Origin: CAIKLP01 sp039798705
GTDB lineage: Bacteria; Bacteroidota; Bacteroidia; Sphingobacteriales; Sphingobacteriaceae
Assembly: GCA_039798705.1 (NCBI GenBank)
Contig: JBDKFN010000067.1
Location: 1 to 9,661 of the forward strand
Length of the DNA: 9,661 nt
Direction of reading: 5' to 3'
Shown: positions 6,763-9,661 of the stretch, piece by piece
Layout: each line of letters begins with the position of its first letter
Numbering within the stretch: the first letter of the stretch is position 1
The notes under the pieces: model-generated
Database searches by the model: none
What the model saw: the letters and a program-made list of their open reading frames with translations, nothing else
Told to the model about the DNA's origin: nothing
Program-made: the position numbers and the translations under genes

Positions 6763-7344
6763 TTAGAATTTTACTTCAGGTACTTTTTCAGCACCTTTTT
6801 CTGCTTCAAAATAACCTTTTTTACTAAAGCCAAACATACCAGCTGTTAAGTTATTTGGGAATGAACGAATAGTAGAATTATATTCTTGTGTTACTTCGTT
6901 GAATCTTGCGCGTTCTACTGTAATTCTATTTTCAGTACCTTCTAACTGTGCTTGTAATTCTAAAAAGTTTTGGTTCGCTTTTAAGTCAGGATATTTTTCA
7001 ACCACTACCAATAATTTTGAAAGTGAAGAGCTTAATTGTCCTTGTGCTTGTTGAAATTGTTGAATTGCTTCAGGGCTTAATTTACTTGCATCAACATTTA
7101 CTGATGTTGCTTTTGACCTTGCTTCTGTAACAGCTGTTAACACGTCTTTTTCAAAATTTGCATAGCCTTTTACAGTGTTTACTAAATTCGGAATTAAATC
7201 TGCTCTGCGTTGGTAAACGTTTTCTACTTGTGCCCATTGTGAGCTTACTTTTTCGTCAAGTTTTACCATTGAGTTGTAACCGCAGCCACTGAATAATAAA
7301 ACGGTAGCTATTAATCCTAAAATAATAAGGTTTGTTCTTTTCAT
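6763..7344 (-). CDS. LemA family lipoprotein
   Basis: A 193-residue LemA family protein. Residues 1-20 are a signal peptide ending in the lipobox FSG-Cys21, so it should be lipid-anchored. The conserved core follows: YNSMVKLDEKVSSQW (23-37), the family hallmark VYQRRADLIPNLV (43-55), a long helical bundle with ENRITVERARFNE (138-150), and NSTIRSFPNN (156-165). The chain is alpha-helical and coiled-coil-like throughout. LemA proteins are widespread envelope proteins without an agreed biochemical function, and they are often encoded beside TPM-domain proteins, as here. It is the first gene of a leftward three-gene cluster. The ATG at 7344 is preceded by an A-rich leader and a promoter-like -7 element. 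Confidence 0.95.
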   Translation of the reverse strand: MKRTNLIILGLIATVLLFSGCGYNSMVKLDEKVSSQWAQVENVYQRRADLIPNLVNTVKGYANFEKDVLTAVTEARSKATSVNVDASKLSPEAIQQFQQAQGQLSSSLSKLLVVVEKYPDLKANQNFLELQAQLEGTENRITVERARFNEVTQEYNSTIRSFPNNLTAGMFGFSKKGYFEAEKGAEKVPEVKF

Positions 7345-7366
7345 GATTTTAATTTTTTTTAATATT

Positions 7367-7374
7367 CAAATTTA
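7367..7374 (-). promoter_or_regulatory. Putative -7 promoter element for the lemA cluster
   Basis: Read on the minus strand this is TAAATTTG, an exact match to the Bacteroidota -7 element TAnnTTTG, 22 bases upstream of the lemA ATG. I see no TTTG at the expected -33 spacing, so support rests on one element and its position. Confidence 0.45.
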
Positions 7375-7440
7375 CACAATTAAACCTGTTTCCTGATTGC
7401 TTGTTTGATAAATTATTGTAACAGTTTAGGTACTTCGTTT

Positions 7441-7471
7441 TTTAGAATGTATCGGCTTTTGTTTACATTTG
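7441..7471 (+). promoter_or_regulatory. Putative promoter for the FAD-dehydrogenase operon
   Basis: TACATTTG (7464-7471) matches the Bacteroidota -7 consensus TAnnTTTG exactly. Nineteen bases upstream is TTTA (7441-7444), a three-of-four match to the -33 TTTG. Transcription would begin a few bases after 7471, leaving a leader of roughly 20 bases before the ATG at 7500. Confidence 0.6.
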
Positions 7472-7499
7472 ATTATTGTAAGATAAAAACTTACCCCAT

Positions 7500-9056
7500 A
7501 TGATTAAAGAAATTGAACTAGGCATTTCGCCAGATATTATTCAGGATCCTATTGCATTAAAATCTTTTATTGCAAATCAGATAGGAGTTTCAGTAGATCG
7601 AATTACCGCATTTGAAATAAAAAAACAATCAATTGATGCGCGTTCTCGCGTGGTTGTTTTCCGTTCTAAGTTGTTCGTTTATATTGACGAAGCACCAAAA
7701 GATATTGAAACCCCACATTTATTTAAGCCCAAAGAAATTAAGCAAGCAAAGCGCGTAATTGTTGTAGGTGCTGGTCCTGCGGGTTTGTTCGCTGCTTTAC
7801 GTTTGGTCGAATTAGGTTTTCATCCTATTGTATTAGAACGTGGGAAAGACGTACATGCTAGGCGCCGCGATTTGGCAGCCATCAATAAATATGGTGTTGT
7901 TAATCCTGAGTCAAATTATTGTTTTGGGGAAGGTGGCGCCGGAACATATTCCGATGGTAAATTATACACACGTTCTACTAAACGAGGCGATGTGGACCGC
8001 ATTCTAACACGCTTTATTGAACATGGAGCGGATCCCAATATCATGGTCAATGCACGTCCACATATTGGCACCAACAAACTGCCGCAAATTATCGTAAAAC
8101 TTAGAGAACAACTTTTAAATTGTGGTGCAGAAATCCATTTCAATGCGAAGGTTGTTGATTTTACCATTGCTTTTGGATCTTGCAAAGGTGTTGTATTAGC
8201 CGATGGCACTAGCATTACAGCCGATGCATTAATTTTAGCAACAGGACATTCTGCAAAAGATATTTATGAATTATTAGATCGAAAAAAAATTAAAATAGAA
8301 GCGAAAGCTTTTGCTATGGGTTTGCGTATCGAACATTCACAAGAATTGATCGACCAAATTCAATATAAATGTGACGTCCGACATCCTAATTTGCCGCCTT
8401 CTTATTATAGTATTGTAGAGCAAGTAGAAGGTCGTGGTGTTTTTTCTTTTTGCATGTGCCCGGGCGGTATTGTTGCACCTTGCGCTACTGCGACCGACGA
8501 AATTGTGGTGAATGGATGGTCTCCTTCTAAAAGAAATAATCCTTTTGCCAATTCGGGTTTGGTGGTTCAAGTGAATTTAACAGATATACCTGGAATTGCG
8601 GAATCTCCATTAGCTGCATTGCGTTTTCAAAATCAAGTAGAGCAACTGGCATTTCAAATGGCAGGGAATAGCATCAAAGCCCCTGCGCAAAGAGTGGCGG
8701 ATTTTATCAATCGCAAAACGTCTATTGATTTGCCCAAAAACTCTTATATACCAGGCCTTACAAGCTTGTCTTTAGATGAAGTTTTGCCCCGTTTTGTTTC
8801 AAATAGCATTCGAAAAGCGCTCCCAGTTTTTGGGAAAAAGATGAAAGGTTATGATAGTTATGAGGCTTTATTGATAGGTGTGGAGTCTAGAACTTCTTCG
8901 CCTGTAAGGATTCCAAGAGATAAAATAACTTTTCAGCATCCTGATATTGCTGGTTTCTTTCCCTGTGCCGAAGGTGCTGGATATGCCGGTGGCATTGTAT
9001 CTGCAGCCATTGATGGGGAGAAATGTGCAGAGGCGGTTGCTCAATTTTTAAATTAA
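7500..9056 (+). CDS. FAD-dependent dehydrogenase, COG2509 type (uncharacterised)
   Basis: A 518-residue flavoprotein of the uncharacterised FAD-dependent dehydrogenase group. A small N-terminal domain (about 1-80, with KKQSIDARSR at 41-50) precedes the Rossmann dinucleotide motif VVGAGPAG (88-95) with its distal acidic residue in LERG (Glu113). Then come FGEGGAGTYSDGKLYTR (142-158), LATGHS (246-251), a cysteine-containing loop FCMCPGG (317-323) plus Cys328, and a C-terminal FAD-contact motif CAEGAGYAGGI (489-499). There is no signal peptide, so it is cytosolic. Substrate and electron partner are unknown; the overall plan is that of an NAD(P)/FAD oxidoreductase. It opens a two-gene operon, starting with ATG 6 bases from the left edge of the CAT-ATG overlap and preceded by a good -7 element. 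Length and motif order look complete. Confidence 0.9.
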   Translation: MIKEIELGISPDIIQDPIALKSFIANQIGVSVDRITAFEIKKQSIDARSRVVVFRSKLFVYIDEAPKDIETPHLFKPKEIKQAKRVIVVGAGPAGLFAALRLVELGFHPIVLERGKDVHARRRDLAAINKYGVVNPESNYCFGEGGAGTYSDGKLYTRSTKRGDVDRILTRFIEHGADPNIMVNARPHIGTNKLPQIIVKLREQLLNCGAEIHFNAKVVDFTIAFGSCKGVVLADGTSITADALILATGHSAKDIYELLDRKKIKIEAKAFAMGLRIEHSQELIDQIQYKCDVRHPNLPPSYYSIVEQVEGRGVFSFCMCPGGIVAPCATATDEIVVNGWSPSKRNNPFANSGLVVQVNLTDIPGIAESPLAALRFQNQVEQLAFQMAGNSIKAPAQRVADFINRKTSIDLPKNSYIPGLTSLSLDEVLPRFVSNSIRKALPVFGKKMKGYDSYEALLIGVESRTSSPVRIPRDKITFQHPDIAGFFPCAEGAGYAGGIVSAAIDGEKCAEAVAQFLN

Positions 9057-9062
9057 TAGACG

Positions 9063-9425
9063 ATGAAAAAAACAGTAGTAATAGGTGCTAGCACAAACCC
9101 TGAAAGATATGCTTTTAAAGCAACACAAATGTTATTGCAATATGGTCATGAAGTGGTTTTATTTGGTTTAAGAGCTGGTCAAGTGGCGGGTAATGACATT
9201 CAAACTAATTTAGTACACAACATTGATGGAGTAGATACGGTCACTCTATATGTCTCAGAAAAAAACCAATCTGCATATATTCCATTTATTTTAGCTCTAA
9301 ATCCTAAAAGAGTCATCTTTAATCCTGGTACAGAAAGCATTTATTTTCAAGAATTATGTGAAAAAAATGGCATTGAAGCAGCCGAAGCATGTACTTTGGT
9401 CCTATTAAGTACGAACCAATATTAA
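9063..9425 (+). CDS. CoA-binding domain protein (YccU-like)
   Basis: A 120-residue single-domain protein of the CoA-binding (Rossmann-like) family related to E. coli YccU and to the N-terminal domain of succinyl-CoA synthetase alpha. Features are the nucleotide-binding turn VIGASTNPERYAFKA (6-20), GHEVVLFG (28-35), a mid strand VDTVTLYV (57-64), and the closing block RVIFNPGTES (83-92) followed by GIEAAEACTLVLL (103-115). There are no catalytic residues or partner domains, so it probably binds CoA or a related nucleotide. The role is not known. It starts 6 bases after the flavoprotein stop and is presumably co-transcribed with it. No convincing terminator follows. Confidence 0.9.
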   Translation: MKKTVVIGASTNPERYAFKATQMLLQYGHEVVLFGLRAGQVAGNDIQTNLVHNIDGVDTVTLYVSEKNQSAYIPFILALNPKRVIFNPGTESIYFQELCEKNGIEAAEACTLVLLSTNQY

Positions 9426-9473
9426 TTTTTCCCGCTCATTATCAGGCTATTTATGTACTAATGTTTATTAGGA

Positions 9474-9504
9474 GTTGCGAATGCAGTTTTCTTGCTTACC
9501 TTTG
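9474..9504 (+). promoter_or_regulatory. Upstream copy of a tandem Bacteroidota promoter
   Basis: TACCTTTG (9497-9504) is an exact TAnnTTTG element. GTTG (9474-9477), three of four bases of the -33 TTTG, lies 19 bases before it. The sequence after it (CAGCCC) repeats almost exactly in the second promoter 76 bases on. It points out of the window. Confidence 0.7.
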
Positions 9505-9549
9505 CAGCCCTATCAAAAGGATATTTCTTCAAAAGAAAACAAAAAATTA

Positions 9550-9580
9550 TTTGGTAGGTAACAAAATTTTTCTACCTTTG
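9550..9580 (+). promoter_or_regulatory. Downstream, consensus copy of a tandem Bacteroidota promoter
   Basis: TTTG (9550-9553), a 19-base spacer and TACCTTTG (9573-9580) match the Bacteroidota housekeeping promoter completely. Initiation would fall a few bases after 9580, so at least 70 bases of leader remain before the window ends. The gene it drives is not visible. Confidence 0.85.
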
Positions 9581-9661
9581 CAGTCCTTTCGGCGCAAGGC
9601 TGGGAATGAGGAGATAGGAGAAGAGGAAAAAACACAACGATTGCGAGGCACACAAGCGGGT
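9581..9661 (+). other. Purine-rich leader or start of an unseen transcript
   Basis: The stretch downstream of the second promoter has no open reading frame with a usable start; the ATG at 9606 stops after two codons. Positions 9602-9631 contain only G and A apart from two T residues, and include several AGGAG/GAGG strings. It could be a 5' untranslated region or the start of a non-coding RNA. I could not match it to tmRNA, RNase P, an rRNA leader or a tRNA. Confidence 0.4.

Noticed and set aside
7916..8215. 99-residue minus-strand open frame within the flavoprotein gene
   Set aside because: It is antisense to strongly conserved FAD-protein coding sequence and has no recognisable domain or leader.
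9440..9470. Possible terminator after the CoA-binding gene (CTAAT-GTTT-ATTAG)
   Set aside because: The stem is only 5 bp, AT-rich and without a T run; too weak to call.
9581..9661. Stable RNA start (rRNA leader, RNase P RNA, tmRNA) at the right edge
   Set aside because: The strong promoters make this tempting, but the visible bases match no conserved core of these RNAs that I can recognise.

Overview
The window looks like ordinary chromosome from a member of the Bacteroidota, probably near Chitinophagales/Chitinophagaceae; the lower ranks are an inference. The DNA is AT-rich, start codons lack Shine-Dalgarno sequences, and the intergenic promoters fit the Bacteroidota pattern TTTG-N19-TAnnTTTG. 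The gene families (the DUF7935-like protein beside an acyl-CoA mutase, a LemA/TPM cluster, a split 5'-nucleotidase) point the same way. There is no sign of mobile elements, CRISPR arrays, phage genes, rRNA or tRNA.

Layout. Positions 1-3612 hold a tight rightward run of four genes: the 3' end of a DUF7935-like membrane-associated protein, a stand-alone catalytic subunit of a B12-dependent methylmalonyl-CoA-type mutase, and two genes that together make up a 5'-nucleotidase. In that pair the C-terminal substrate domain comes first, as a lipoprotein, and the metallophosphatase domain follows, with a Tat signal. Positions 3613-3986 are a 374-base AT-rich non-coding stretch with a palindrome, an 11-base tandem repeat, a hairpin and many A/T tracts. 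It leads into dnaA (3987-5414), which encodes the replication initiator. A strong hairpin terminator at 5436-5468 lies between dnaA and a convergent leftward cluster (5535-7344): lemA, a small cytosolic TPM-domain gene, and a secreted TPM-domain gene with a glycine-rich tail.

A 155-base divergent region (7345-7499) carries promoter-like elements for both directions. To its right lie an FAD-dependent dehydrogenase of the COG2509 type (7500-9056) and a small CoA-binding-domain protein (9063-9425), probably one operon. The last 236 bases carry two strong promoter matches sharing the same 14-base core, both pointing out of the window toward an unseen gene, followed by a purine-rich leader.

How the genes work together. 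The clusters are functionally separate: acyl-CoA rearrangement (propionate/methylmalonyl-CoA metabolism), extracytoplasmic nucleotide breakdown, replication initiation, an envelope LemA/TPM module of unknown function, and an uncharacterised flavoprotein. I found no clearly novel multi-gene system. The observations most worth following up are the inverted split nucleotidase with two different export signals, the structured region ahead of dnaA that lacks DnaA-box cores, and the duplicated promoter at the right edge.
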